Assembly (NCBI GenBank): GCA_949361645.1
Contig: OX442427.1
Location: forward strand, 6,969,379-7,033,378
Direction of reading: 5' to 3'
DNA: 64,000 nt
Source: Spongilla lacustris
Taxonomy: Eukaryota > Porifera > Demospongiae > Spongillida > Spongillidae
The notes beneath the pieces are model-generated. The model did no database searches. It saw only the letters and a list, made by a program, of their open reading frames with translations, and was not told the DNA's origin. Position numbers and translations under genes: made by a program. Of this stretch, positions 36,011 through 47,938 are shown piece by piece (position 1 is the stretch's first letter; the number at the start of each line of letters is the position of its first letter).

Positions 36011-37544
36011 GTATTGCCTGCAAATCACTATATACCTAATCATTATTTTTTTAATCAATTATTGTTACACCCTACGTACATGTAGCTAGCCCTGCGTTAT
36101 TTCGTCACTTTGAAAAATTCACACATTTATGCATTCATGCAAAACAGACTAGTGTTATTTTGTGGACTCAACTGACTAACAGAGCTATAGGCCCTTACGG
36201 GTTTCCTAAATTGTTATTAATTGATTGGTACCAGTGTCCGCGCGCCCGATGTATATGCAGGTACCGGATTATGTTTGTATTAGCATGTTAGTAAATATTC
36301 ACTACAGGCGGATTCTTAATGTTTACATCCCGGTAGTACTCGTATTAGCATGTTAGTAAATATTCACTACAGGCGGATTCTTAATGTTTACATCCCGGTA
36401 GTACTCGTGTCTACACTGATACAGCCGACGAGAACAACTAGCCATATAGAGAAGTTCCAATGCTGCTTTGAAAAGGCAACGCGTGCTATGAGGCCTGTTT
36501 TACGCGCGAACGTACCTGCATGCAGCTGCAAAAAGCCGGGAAAGGTCACCTTATTTTCTTACTTGTGTTGTTGTACTGAGCACTTTAATGATGCTGGTGA
36601 TTTGAAAGGTCTCTTGCTGTACAGGAAAATCATTTAAAATGAGTAATAAAAAAATAATGGGTAAAATTATAATAGACATTCTTCACAAGTGTGGTTGCCA
36701 CGACTCTAATTATACATACATCCAGCTGGTACGCGCGCGCGGTGCGCCAGATGCAATTAAGGCGTAACTCAAGAGTGTGCCTTTCTTTGTATCTTTTCCG
36801 GCTTCCTTTCAAATCTATAACGTGGCTAAAAGTGGAGACGTTACAGCCAGATTTACATTGTTTTCCATGCAAGCTAATGTCCTTTAGACCAGAGCAAAAC
36901 TCCTATACCTCCGTAAGGTATGTGAAACAAGACACTCACGCATTACCTGATTAGGCGAATGTGTCAAGGGCCGTTGCACTCATTTAAAAGTACAAAACGA
37001 TAATTTCGGCCAGACTTTGCTCTTTGCAAAACGCTAATGCAGGTACACAGTAAGTAGTAAGGATGTCCGAACAGATAACACCTTGCGAACGCCCAAATTA
37101 AAATCATTGATGCCTAATTAATTTTGAATGCATTACTGATGTCTAAAGCATAACCTTTTTATGGCAGTTACTTTTGCATCCTTCTTCGCAATGGAACTAT
37201 TTTTTTTATTTGCATGAAAGTCTCTCCGATTAAGAAAACAAATCACCGCCAGGTCGAGGGATTATCGTTCACAACTCCCTGACTTCGTATCATCTTGGGT
37301 CCAAATGCATTGTAAATTTTGTTACTCCATCAGCTTAACTTGAAGAGTAATACAGCTTGTTCCGCGATATCCACTTTACGCTGGTTTTTACCAAAGATTA
37401 ATTATCAATCGTAACTCATCAACACTGAAAATTGATTGTTTTATTCTAACTGGATCAGATGCGACACAATAGGAGCCAGCATGGCGCGGGCGCTTTTAGG
37501 AACACTCTTGAGTTGTCCCACCTGTACGTTAACCTTCAATGAAA

Positions 37545-37690
37545 TAAAATTGGTGGTGCATGTACCTATAAGGAAACAAGGGATCACGGACATGGATTTA
37601 AATGGAGACATGTAATATTTATATATAAAGTCCGTAATCCCTTGCCGGATTCCTTACTTTTTACTACATCACCAAATTAAATCATGCAGT
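37545..37690. mobile_element. Small MITE, AAGGAAACAAGGGATCACGG family (left arm)
   Basis: Inverted ends: AAGGAAACAAGGGATCACGG on one side and CCGTAATCCCTTGCCGGATT on the other, with an outer TTGGTG pair. The same family occurs at 18668-18835 and at the mirror place 42031-42176. Confidence 0.65.
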
Positions 37691-38502
37691 TAATATTTTT
37701 GGAACAATGGGGCAAAGTTATTAATGGTGGGTATTTTTACAGGTAGGTGATAAAATATCCATGATGTAGATCTAGAGTGTTAAGTCGTCATGAATCAATA
37801 CATATTAAATTTTGGTTTGCATGAATTCTTCTGTCTGGCCCAAAGTTTAGGGCAGACATTTAATGGGATGTAGCACTGAAGAATTTGTGCAAGCAAACTA
37901 AATACTGATGTGTTTACTCATCAAGGTACAGAAGAATGACCAGACTTTCTACAATATTGTGTGTAGCTGAAAGTTAAGGAAGATCTGCAATACTACACAG
38001 AACTGAATTTCCCAAATCCACGGCCACTGCTTGCCTTTCAGAAAGGAAAGACAAGGAATTGGCTTCCCCGGCGTTGGCTTGCAACCTTCTGCCCAAATCA
38101 ATGACGATTATAATAAGAAGTGCGGAGGAACTTCATCCAGACTGGGGAGGAGGAACTGAAGTGAACTTATGAAGTGTTGGCCAGATTGTGGAAACACAGA
38201 GACACCCTCCCCCTCTTTTTTTTAGGTGTGAAGTAATATAAACCTCCTCCTGCTTCAATTAGTTTTCTTCATAGTCTGTTTTGGTGGCCACTTCATCTGC
38301 ACTGTATGCCACACGAGCACTGGCGGGCACGTCATGTGTTGGTTGCCCTTAGTTACGACCGCATACAAATTTCATGACATGACTATAAAGCCAGCTGGGT
38401 AATAAAATTCACACGTACTAGCAGCTAGTGAATGTATAACTTTCTACATCGCACATACTTGTTATTTCCTAAGCAACAACTTTCCTAGCAGCATCCTTCA
38501 TC

Positions 38503-39147
38503 TTATCCAGCAGGAAGGGACTGGCCATCCAACCACAGCTCTGCCTTCATGGCAATCAGCTCCCATTCATCCTTTTGGGATGGATGCTTCAGCTCCAGGT
38601 ACACATAACAGAGGACAGTGGCCCATATGGTGGACACTCCCCCATCACACTTTACTGGACATGCATCACTCAGCTCCTTGAGGCTCTTGGAGAGGACCTT
38701 TGCAATGACATCATCCAACTTCCATGACCCATCAGCTTGTTGTAATGATATGAGACTGGACAGGGAGTCAGTACCACGCCCAGTAGAGCCTGGGCCTGAG
38801 GCTGACATTGCACATCTTTGCTTAGCTACAGGTGCCCTTGAGGGTGGAGCTGAAAATGTCTGCGACATTGGTGATGATGACCTCATAGCCCTTGGTGGGC
38901 AAGAGGTCATGGGATAAGGTGCAGGTGGGGGTGGCCCCATGCTGCATGCAGCAAGTGGGGGTGGGGGTGGCCCCATGCTGTATGCACCAGGTGGAGGTGG
39001 GGGTGGCCCCATGCTGTATGCACCTGGTGGGGGTGGGGGTGGAGCACACCCAAATGATGCTGATGGAGGTGGGGGAGGGCAGGCCATAACAAACCCCCCA
39101 AAACATGGTCCTGAAGACATCACCGGTTGAGCAACGCTGCCTTCCAC
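38503..39147 (-). CDS. Proline-rich plus VWA5A/PARP4-like C-terminal exon, left-arm copy
   Basis: Mirror of 40574-41218; the encoded 214 residues are identical. It is transcribed away from the centre, so its upstream exons would have to lie in the 290-base unpaired centre or in the opposite arm. None were found there. See the right-arm entry for the protein. Confidence 0.55.
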   Translation of the reverse strand: MEGSVAQPVMSSGPCFGGFVMACPPPPPSASFGCAPPPPPPGAYSMGPPPPPPGAYSMGPPPPPLAACSMGPPPPAPYPMTSCPPRAMRSSSPMSQTFSAPPSRAPVAKQRCAMSASGPGSTGRGTDSLSSLISLQQADGSWKLDDVIAKVLSKSLKELSDACPVKCDGGVSTIWATVLCYVYLELKHPSQKDEWELIAMKAELWLDGQSLPAG

Positions 39148-39179
39148 TGTGCAAAATCTGTGTTATACGATATTGTATA

Positions 39180-39470
39180 TTTGTTAGTATTCTGCTAGAA
39201 TACACAAGTTTTACTCATTGCTCGTATTCTTTTCCAATACTGCTCCGTATTCTCCAGAAATACGCCACTATTGTTGTATATGTATGCGTATTCTGCTGAA
39301 ATACACAAGTTATACTAATTGTCGTATCCTTTTCCAATACTGATGCGTATTCTCCAGAAATACGCCACTATTGTTATATAATTTATGCGTATTCTACAGG
39401 TCTACACTATAGTTATACTCATAGCTCGTATTCTTTTCAAATAGTTCTGCGTATTCTACTCGCAAACTAA
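39180..39470. repeat. Tandem repeat of about 100 bases, three units (left arm)
   Basis: GCGTATTCTCCAGAAATACGCCACTATTGTT and GTATTCTGCTGAAATACACAAG-type blocks recur at about 39188, 39288 and 39388. The mirror is at 40251-40541. Its position beside the palindrome centre is notable. Confidence 0.8.
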
Positions 39471-39717
39471 CTGCTTCTAATTAAATACGATATAACCAAT
39501 ATTACGTCATAGCACGTTATGAATCGTTTTTAATCAACCCTCTATCCCCATGACGTAACCGGATGTTGTTGCGATAATTACGCCATACACCAGAGCTATA
39601 AATTGAATTTTAGTACGTATCATTTGCGCCTTAGGCCTTAAGGCCTATTTGAACTCATTCCCCTAGATTTTCGTATAGCTTGAAACGTACAGTTCATGTC
39701 GCTTCAAATCGTCGAAA

Positions 39718-40003
39718 GATATTTCTTATTTGCGTTGGGGGGTATCCAATCTGCAGTATAACCCGTTTGACAACTTCAGCGGCTGACCCATATATGTACT
39801 CACGAACATACCGGCTGTTCAGATCAGATGCGCATGAAATGGAAACGAAGAGAAAGCACATCGCGAAAGGGAATAGTAAGTTATGTACTGTACAGTATCA
39901 AGTAAGAAATATCTTACGCATATATGAATACAAAACGAGTCATAGCAAGACCGACCGTGACAAATTATATGACTGTCCAGATCTCCCTAGCAGAACTACC
40001 AAT
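39718..40003. other. Unpaired centre of the inverted duplication
   Basis: The arms stop pairing exactly after GTCGAAA at 39711-39717 and its partner TTTCGAC at 40004-40010. The 286 bases between have no inverted partner and no convincing exon. The 115-residue ORF crossing it runs into arm sequence on both sides and is not supported. Confidence 0.9.
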
Positions 40004-40573
40004 TTTCGACGATTTGAAGCGACATGAATTGTACGTTTCAAGCTATACGAAAATCTAGGGGAATGAGTTCAAATAGGCCTTAAGGCCTAAGGCGCAAATG
40101 ATACGTACTAAAATTCAATTTATAGCTCTGGTGTATGGCGTAATTATCGCAACAACATCCGGTTACGTCATGGGGATAGAGGGTTGATTAAAAACGATTC
40201 ATAACGTGCTATGACGTAATATTGGTTATATCGTATTTAATTAGAAGCAGTTAGTTTGCGAGTAGAATACGCAGAACTATTTGAAAAGAATACGAGCTAT
40301 GAGTATAACTATAGTGTAGACCTGTAGAATACGCATAAATTATATAACAATAGTGGCGTATTTCTGGAGAATACGCATCAGTATTGGAAAAGGATACGAC
40401 AATTAGTATAACTTGTGTATTTCAGCAGAATACGCATACATATACAACAATAGTGGCGTATTTCTGGAGAATACGCAGCAGTATTGGAAAAGAATACGAG
40501 CAATGAGTAAAACTTGTGTATTCTAGCAGAATACTAACAAATATACAATATCGTATAACACAGATTTTGCACA

Positions 40574-41218
40574 GTGGAAGGCAGCGTTGCTCAACCGGTG
40601 ATGTCTTCAGGACCATGTTTTGGGGGGTTTGTTATGGCCTGCCCTCCCCCACCTCCATCAGCATCATTTGGGTGTGCTCCACCCCCACCCCCACCAGGTG
40701 CATACAGCATGGGGCCACCCCCACCTCCACCTGGTGCATACAGCATGGGGCCACCCCCACCCCCACTTGCTGCATGCAGCATGGGGCCACCCCCACCTGC
40801 ACCTTATCCCATGACCTCTTGCCCACCAAGGGCTATGAGGTCATCATCACCAATGTCGCAGACATTTTCAGCTCCACCCTCAAGGGCACCTGTAGCTAAG
40901 CAAAGATGTGCAATGTCAGCCTCAGGCCCAGGCTCTACTGGGCGTGGTACTGACTCCCTGTCCAGTCTCATATCATTACAACAAGCTGATGGGTCATGGA
41001 AGTTGGATGATGTCATTGCAAAGGTCCTCTCCAAGAGCCTCAAGGAGCTGAGTGATGCATGTCCAGTAAAGTGTGATGGGGGAGTGTCCACCATATGGGC
41101 CACTGTCCTCTGTTATGTGTACCTGGAGCTGAAGCATCCATCCCAAAAGGATGAATGGGAGCTGATTGCCATGAAGGCAGAGCTGTGGTTGGATGGCCAG
41201 TCCCTTCCTGCTGGATAA
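40574..41218 (+). CDS. Proline-rich plus VWA5A/PARP4-like C-terminal exon, right-arm copy
   Basis: The ORF starts at an ATG, but a TTTTGCACAG acceptor ends at 40577, so it is more likely a 3'-terminal exon entered in the frame GSVAQPVMSSG. Residues 20-80 are repeated PPPPPPGAYSMG-type units. Residues 130-214 (SLISLQQADGSWKLDDVIAK, then WATVLCYVYLELKHPSQKDE, WELIAMKAELWL) match the C-terminal helical domain of VWA5A and vault-PARP proteins. The VIT/VWA gene at 5.5-7.7 kb lacks just this part. No VIT or VWA exon precedes it in either arm, so it is a gene fragment or an independent small gene. Confidence 0.6.
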   Translation: MEGSVAQPVMSSGPCFGGFVMACPPPPPSASFGCAPPPPPPGAYSMGPPPPPPGAYSMGPPPPPLAACSMGPPPPAPYPMTSCPPRAMRSSSPMSQTFSAPPSRAPVAKQRCAMSASGPGSTGRGTDSLSSLISLQQADGSWKLDDVIAKVLSKSLKELSDACPVKCDGGVSTIWATVLCYVYLELKHPSQKDEWELIAMKAELWLDGQSLPAG

Positions 41219-43710
41219 GATGAAGGATGCTGCTAGGAAAGTTGTTGCTTAGGAAATAACAAGTATGTGCGATGTAGAAAGTTATACATTCACTAGCTGC
41301 TAGTACGTGTGAATTTTATTACCCAGCTGGCTTTATAGTCATGTCATGAAATTTGTATGCGGTCGTAACTAAGGGCAACCAACACATGACGTGCCCGCCA
41401 GTGCTCGTGTGGCATACAGTGCAGATGAAGTGGCCACCAAAACAGACTATGAAGAAAACTAATTGAAGCAGGAGGAGGTTTATATTACTTCACACCTAAA
41501 AAAAAGAGGGGGAGGGTGTCTCTGTGTTTCCACAATCTGGCCAACACTTCATAAGTTCACTTCAGTTCCTCCTCCCCAGTCTGGATGAAGTTCCTCCGCA
41601 CTTCTTATTATAATCGTCATTGATTTGGGCAGAAGGTTGCAAGCCAACGCCGGGGAAGCCAATTCCTTGTCTTTCCTTTCTGAAAGGCAAGCAGTGGCCG
41701 TGGATTTGGGAAATTCAGTTCTGTGTAGTATTGCAGATCTTCCTTAACTTTCAGCTACACACAATATTGTAGAAAGTCTGGTCATTCTTCTGTACCTTGA
41801 TGAGTAAACACATCAGTATTTAGTTTGCTTGCACAAATTCTTCAGTGCTACATCCCATTAAATGTCTGCCCTAAACTTTGGGCCAGACAGAAGAATTCAT
41901 GCAAACCAAAATTTAATATGTATTGATTCATGACGACTTAACACTCTAGATCTACATCATGGATATTTTATCACCTACCTGTAAAAATACCCACCATTAA
42001 TAACTTTGCCCCATTGTTCCAAAAATATTAACTGCATGATTTAATTTGGTGATGTAGTAAAAAGTAAGGAATCCGGCAAGGGATTACGGACTTTATATAT
42101 AAATATTACATGTCTCCATTTAAATCCATGTCCGTGATCCCTTGTTTCCTTATAGGTACATGCACCACCAATTTTATTTCATTGAAGGTTAACGTACAGG
42201 TGGGACAACTCAAGAGTGTTCCTAAAAGCGCCCGCGCCATGCTGGCTCCTATTGTGTCGCATCTGATCCAGTTAGAATAAAACAATCAATTTTCAGTGTT
42301 GATGAGTTACGATTGATAATTAATCTTTGGTAAAAACCAGCGTAAAGTGGATATCGCGGAACAAGCTGTATTACTCTTCAAGTTAAGCTGATGGAGTAAC
42401 AAAATTTACAATGCATTTGGACCCAAGATGATACGAAGTCAGGGAGTTGTGAACGATAATCCCTCGACCTGGCGGTGATTTGTTTTCTTAATCGGAGAGA
42501 CTTTCATGCAAATAAAAAAAATAGTTCCATTGCGAAGAAGGATGCAAAAGTAACTGCCATAAAAAGGTTATGCTTTAGACATCAGTAATGCATTCAAAAT
42601 TAATTAGGCATCAATGATTTTAATTTGGGCGTTCGCAAGGTGTTATCTGTTCGGACATCCTTACTACTTACTGTGTACCTGCATTAGCGTTTTGCAAAGA
42701 GCAAAGTCTGGCCGAAATTATCGTTTTGTACTTTTAAATGAGTGCAACGGCCCTTGACACATTCGCCTAATCAGGTAATGCGTGAGTGTCTTGTTTCACA
42801 TACCTTACGGAGGTATAGGAGTTTTGCTCTGGTCTAAAGGACATTAGCTTGCATGGAAAACAATGTAAATCTGGCTGTAACGTCTCCACTTTTAGCCACG
42901 TTATAGATTTGAAAGGAAGCCGGAAAAGATACAAAGAAAGGCACACTCTTGAGTTACGCCTTAATTGCATCTGGCGCACCGCGCGCGCGTACCAGCTGGA
43001 TGTATGTATAATTAGAGTCGTGGCAACCACACTTGTGAAGAATGTCTATTATAATTTTACCCATTATTTTTTTATTACTCATTTTAAATGATTTTCCTGT
43101 ACAGCAAGAGACCTTTCAAATCACCAGCATCATTAAAGTGCTCAGTACAACAACACAAGTAAGAAAATAAGGTGACCTTTCCCGGCTTTTTGCAGCTGCA
43201 TGCAGGTACGTTCGCGCGTAAAACAGGCCTCATAGCACGCGTTGCCTTTTCAAAGCAGCATTGGAACTTCTCTATATGGCTAGTTGTTCTCGTCGGCTGT
43301 ATCAGTGTAGACACGAGTACTACCGGGATGTAAACATTAAGAATCCGCCTGTAGTGAATATTTACTAACATGCTAATACGAGTACTACCGGGATGTAAAC
43401 ATTAAGAATCCGCCTGTAGTGAATATTTACTAACATGCTAATACAAACATAATCCGGTACCTGCATATACATCGGGCGCGCGGACACTGGTACCAATCAA
43501 TTAATAACAATTTAGGAAACCCGTAAGGGCCTATAGCTCTGTTAGTCAGTTGAGTCCACAAAATAACACTAGTCTGTTTTGCATGAATGCATAAATGTGT
43601 GAATTTTTCAAAGTGACGAAATAACGCAGGGCTAGCTACATGTACGTAGGGTGTAACAATAATTGATTAAAAAAATAATGATTAGGTATATAGTGATTTG
43701 CAGGCAATAC
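41219..43710. other. Non-coding part of the right arm
   Basis: Between the proline-rich exon and the F-box gene no exon is supported. It holds the small MITE at 42031-42176, a GCGCGCGCG tract near 42985, and a tandem duplication of a 63-base segment at about 43313-43438. The short ORFs are identical on both arms because the arms are nearly identical, not because of coding conservation. Confidence 0.6.
42031..42176. mobile_element. Small MITE, right-arm mirror copy
   Basis: Inverse of 37545-37690; it was carried along in the duplication. Confidence 0.65.
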
Positions 43711-43718
43711 GCATGCGC

Positions 43719-43800
43719 GTTTTAGTACAGTATCGCTTTCTTTGGAAAACCACTACACTATGGAATCACTCGCAGAAGACGTTTTGATAATATTCATGGC
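43719..43800 (+). pseudogene. Duplicated stub of F-box exon 1, right arm
   Basis: TACAGTATCGCTTTCTTTGG and AAACCACTACACTATGGAAT precede MESLAEDVLII, a repeat of the real exon 1 leader and start located 160 bases downstream. The reading frame leaves the family after that. Confidence 0.6.
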
Positions 43801-43921
43801 AACTTTATTATTAATTTACGTGACTTGTGACGTCACATGAAAGGGAGTAATTATGTTTATAATTATTTTACTGATTTGCAGGTAGTACAGTATCGCTTTC
43901 TTTGGAAAACCACTATAAACC

Positions 43922-46247
43922 ATGGAATCACTCCCAGAAGACGTTTTGATTCAGTTATTTTCTTTGCTAAATCTAAAAGGTGATGTTGTACCCGCCAATA
44001 TGCCTCCATCCAAATAAAGTAATTCACTGCAGAAATGCTTGCATGTGCGAGCGTGTGTCGCAGATGGAGCATAGTCTGTTCTGACAACCATTTCTGGAAG
44101 AACGTGTTCTATTGCCGCACTAGCACAGTTGCAGACAGAAGCGCCAGTACGGTGAGGTCGGTTTGGTCGGAAGCTGCACATGCACGTGCCACCTTGTTTA
44201 CTGATATCCTGGTGTAGAAAACGTTGTGCATCTTTGGCCGCCATTACGTCTTGGAAATTCGCTTTCAGATGCTTCACCGATATCTCCAGGCAAGTAAGTA
44301 AGCCTATGCATACCGTTAGCCTGCCTGTATGGCTGCATGCATGCATGATGCAGATTTAAGTGCTTCGTTTCAACACTGACATGCATGCATCACAACGATG
44401 CATGTATACAGAAAGCCCCTTCGTTTTGGGACGATGTGGATTACTGGATTCAACCACGGATAGTAAGCATAAAAATCCTATTCAAATGTAAACGCCGTCC
44501 ATGTATACATGCATGGTAATCCATGAGAAGTTCAGTACGGTGAACGAACTGTTCGCGAGAATGCTAGAGCTAAAGTTGGCTGAAGGTGGCAGGTTCTCGT
44601 TTCCGCATGACCTGGAGCCGCGCAGAAACGCAACGCTCCTCAGCAGCTACTTCACCATGTGTACGCGCGTGAGCGGTGTATATGCGACTGATAGAATTTG
44701 AGCATATTCTCCGGCTTCCTACATGTGGGCAGCCGTGTTTCTTTTAAAGCTCAAGGACATTGCAGCTGTTCCTGTAGCCGCGTCGTGGCTGCGCTCCAGG
44801 CCGCGAATCACCACTCGTCTCATCGAGCGTCTCTGCGACGAATCCAGTGAAGCGGCTCCAATAAGCGTCGACGACACTTGCACGCACTGGTGGCCTGTCG
44901 TTTCAAGCGAGGCCTATGAAGAGTGCTTTGTTACGCCAGTACAGAGGGCTGTAATCAAGGTAGGTCTAACCAGCGACGAGAATCACTATTATACATATAC
45001 TGGTTACCAAGGCGCTGGAGTCGAGTCTGTGTGCTTCTACTTCAGACGCGCTACGAATGCGGAGCAACGCTTTGGATGGCATGAGCGTCGCAGAATGGGT
45101 TCAAAATTTGACTGTCGCGCAATTCTGGACGCCCGCAGCGAAGGAGGATGTCGCAATCTTGATTGATCGGGTGCGAACGAAGATAGAGAGCTCTCCCCCT
45201 TCTCTCGTAAGGGATGCATTGCAGCATTGGTCTAAATTTATCGATCGACCACATGTGAATTGCATGTGATTAAAGCCCCGGAGACATTCAGATTTGATGA
45301 GTTGGAATATACCCCTGCAGAGTGCCAAGAACCACGCCTACAGGTATTATTCTCTCGCTTTTATAATAAATTAGCCGATTGATCACATACTTTGCTACGC
45401 TGAAAAGACTGTCGCAGCGAACCTTCCAGCTGTTTGGTCGCGTCCCTCATTCCGAGTTGGTCATCTATTTGAGCGTTCCTGATGCGCAGGTCCGTTCACT
45501 ACCGCTTGCCCAACAAATATTACGCTACTGCGAGTCCCTAAAGAACGCATTCACTTTCGGTTGCTTTTCACAGCAATATTCCGAGAGCTACAAAGTGAGA
45601 CTGAATTTTATTTATGCATGTGTGCATCGAGTTACCGAATGTTTTGCGATGATCGCCTGTACTGACAAAGGTCACTTTGATTAAACACACTATCAAAGTA
45701 TGTATCGAACTGAAGAATTTGAAGGATTACCTGTCCTTGAAGACTTTAATTTCGGCTATTCGGGAAAGTATTGATCAACCATACAGAACCAAGGTTTCCT
45801 GGAAGGTAAATAAACATGCAAAGGACACTGTCACTGAGTTGAATTGTTATCAGTTGAATACATGCATCGTATATATTCATGCATTTTGCAGCACACCAGT
45901 ACATGCAGAGAATATAGCGACAAGTTGAAAGAGCTAGAAGACCTTATGTCCGCTTCAGACGTATACAGGTCGTACTTCAGGTAAGGTTGCGTGGTTTGCC
46001 AATTTATTTTTAACTGTGAAATTCTCCCCGGGGGTACGTATATAGGTACATAGGTGGACTTAAAGTGCCTTACGTACCGTATCTACCTGCTCATCGCCAG
46101 CTGTGTCGGGTGTTGATGAAAAAGAGAGCCGCGTCGCCTTCTTTCAATTCATCTAGCAGCATAGCTGAAAAGCTGTTTGTCCACATACATCATTCCCAGT
46201 TGTGGCCATTAGTGAGCGTTGAACACATCCAAGACTACTCACTCTAG
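43922..46247 (+). CDS. F-box plus RasGEF-like protein, right-arm copy
   Basis: Exons traced: 43922-43979, 44033-44149, 44218-44293, 44412-44462, about 44528-44667, about 44735-44959, from 45046, about 45291-45341, about 45396-45595, about 45680-45806, 45893-45981 and a last exon to 46247. The first intron is only 53 bases. Exons 1-2 form an F-box: LPEDVLIQLFSLLNLKE joined to MLACASVCRRWSIVCSDNHF and WKNV. The middle part (RLIERLCDESS, YEECFVTPVQRAVIK) may be a RasGEF N-terminal module. The C-terminal part resembles the CDC25 domain: RLSQRTFQLFGRVPHSELV, IKHTIKVCIELKNLKDYLSL, SDKLKELEDLMSASDVYRSY, VPYVPYLPAHRQL. F-box proteins recruit substrates to SCF ubiquitin ligases and RasGEFs load GTP on Ras; both roles are family inference. 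The frame between the 45046 exon and FDELEYTPAECQ needs an unplaced splice or a frameshift near 45180-45260. Confidence 0.7.
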
Positions 46248-46599
46248 ACCTTGTGTTTTGGTCCTTAATTTTTAATAATCCATACCACTTTACCGGTACC
46301 GGCCAATCATCTACATGCATGTATACCCTTCACCTGGTAATAATCTATACCCCCTGTACATTTTATAATCTATACACTACACCTGGCCTTTTAATAATCT
46401 AACCCTACTCTGAAGTGTTACAAAAGATGTGGACAGCTTGACAGTAGATGTGGGCCAGTGTGCATGGATCCCCTATTTGTGAACAGGCTTACAATTTCAG
46501 CAATAAGAAATGCTTATTTGTGCATGTGCGGTGCGCATCAATAATTTGAAGGAAAAGCACAAAACAAGGGTATTACCTATTTAGTTTATAGAATTTCAG

Positions 46600-47938
46600 T
46601 TGTTAACGCTAGGGGGCTTCAAAGACAGTCTTGCCAAAAGAGGAGTGTGGCTCTGCTTGTGGTAGCTCTTGCTTAGGATGTTAAGGAATTCAATAGCTTC
46701 ATGGTCAGAGAGCTGATATCGATGCGTTTAGGGGACTTGTCATCAAGTAGTGATGACTTGTTGGAAATCTGAGGGATGCCTTTGCACAGAACAACACAGA
46801 TACCCATGAAGTCATCTTTTCCTACAACATCATGGTCATAGGCACCTAGTACCATGATGGTACCTTTCAGCTCCATGCTCTCCTGGGATGCAGCCCTGAA
46901 CACATAGGGAATAGGAACAAGGCCCAAACAACACATGCATTCCTTTACTCACAGCACGAATTCATGGTTGAATGTGGGGTTCAGGGTTTTATGCTGGACT
47001 GGCATTTTGGTTTTCTTGGAACTTTTTTGAAAATGGAATTCGGGTATGAGGGCCAGTTCTACATAGGGGTCACTCAAACCTGTGGAAGAGCCATGTAAAA
47101 TGGACCCAGAACAAATAATGTATGTAATATACCACTCTTGTCAAATCCAGGCAGGTTGCGTCCTTGGAAGATGGTGACTTCTATGTTACCTGCCTCTTTG
47201 ATGTACCCAACACTGAGGGTCAGCTCCCCAAGCTTGTGCTCAGGGGAGCCCACAGCCTTTGCCTGCTGCTCTGCAAGGTCTGCACAACACCTGAGGACCA
47301 GGTCCCTGGTGGACAGGCACATCAGCTCCAGCTGATCAAGTAGGGCCTTAGGTGAAAGAGGTGGATGGTCATGTGGCAATTAAGGATCATGTGACAGTGG
47401 AGGGTCATGTGACTGGACATGTGACAATAAAGGGTCATGTGAATGTATAGGGCCATGTAATACTGAAGGATCATGTGGCAATGGAGGTCATGTGACACTG
47501 AATAATAATGTGACATTGAAGGTCATGTGAGAATAATCATGTGATAGTAGATTGAGGGTTATGCAAGATTTGTAGGACAATAAAGGGTGGACGGTCATGA
47601 TATATTCTAACCTTGTATTGTGAAGTGTCAAGGCGTTCACCAGTGAGACCTTTTCCTCCAGCATTGAAAAATCCATTAAGGAACAACAGGGCATCATGAA
47701 GCCTTTGTTAGAGATAGCGTTGGTTTGGTTTCTTGGGTATGGTGGAAACTGATTTGCCCAAAGCATCCACTGTTGCTATCCAGATATGTTCAAGCAAACT
47801 GGAATGGGGACATAACCAGGTCACATGATCCCTAGGCAATGGCATAATACTACTTACATTTTGAAGACAGACAACAGCAGGTTTGAGCTGAGGGTCTTCA
47901 GGTTGGTGTTGAGGTAGTCTTCAAGAGGAACCAGAGCC
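46600..47938 (-). pseudogene. UNC13-like C-terminal exons, dead right-arm copy
   Basis: Mirror of the five exons at 31373-32771. It is broken: the equivalent of YLYQRLHD has TAC changed to TAA (plus-strand TTA at 47708-47710), and the last exon has lost 66 bases net just after DDKSPKR, shifting into ISSLTMKLLNS. The final CCTAGGGATC donor region also differs. Upstream exons are absent because the duplicated segment ends inside the large intron. It is convergent with the right-arm F-box gene. Confidence 0.9.

Larger units (their letters stand above)
30553..39717. repeat. Left arm of an 18 kb inverted duplication
   Basis: Reverse-complements 40004-48641 plus 58868-58888. From 33283 inward, paired coordinates add to 79721 with no net indel and only scattered substitutions. 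Further out the sum falls by 411 because the left arm has a 341-base insertion (32942-33282) and the right arm a 66-base net deletion in the terminal UNC13 exon. The outer edge is where both arms share CAAAGGATCGATTCAATAGG. A 63-base segment is duplicated in tandem at about 36283-36408 in this arm and at the mirror position. Confidence 0.95.

Noticed and set aside
39680..40027. 115-codon ORF across the palindrome centre
   Set aside because: Its ends lie in inverted arm sequence and the middle has no similarity or splice support.
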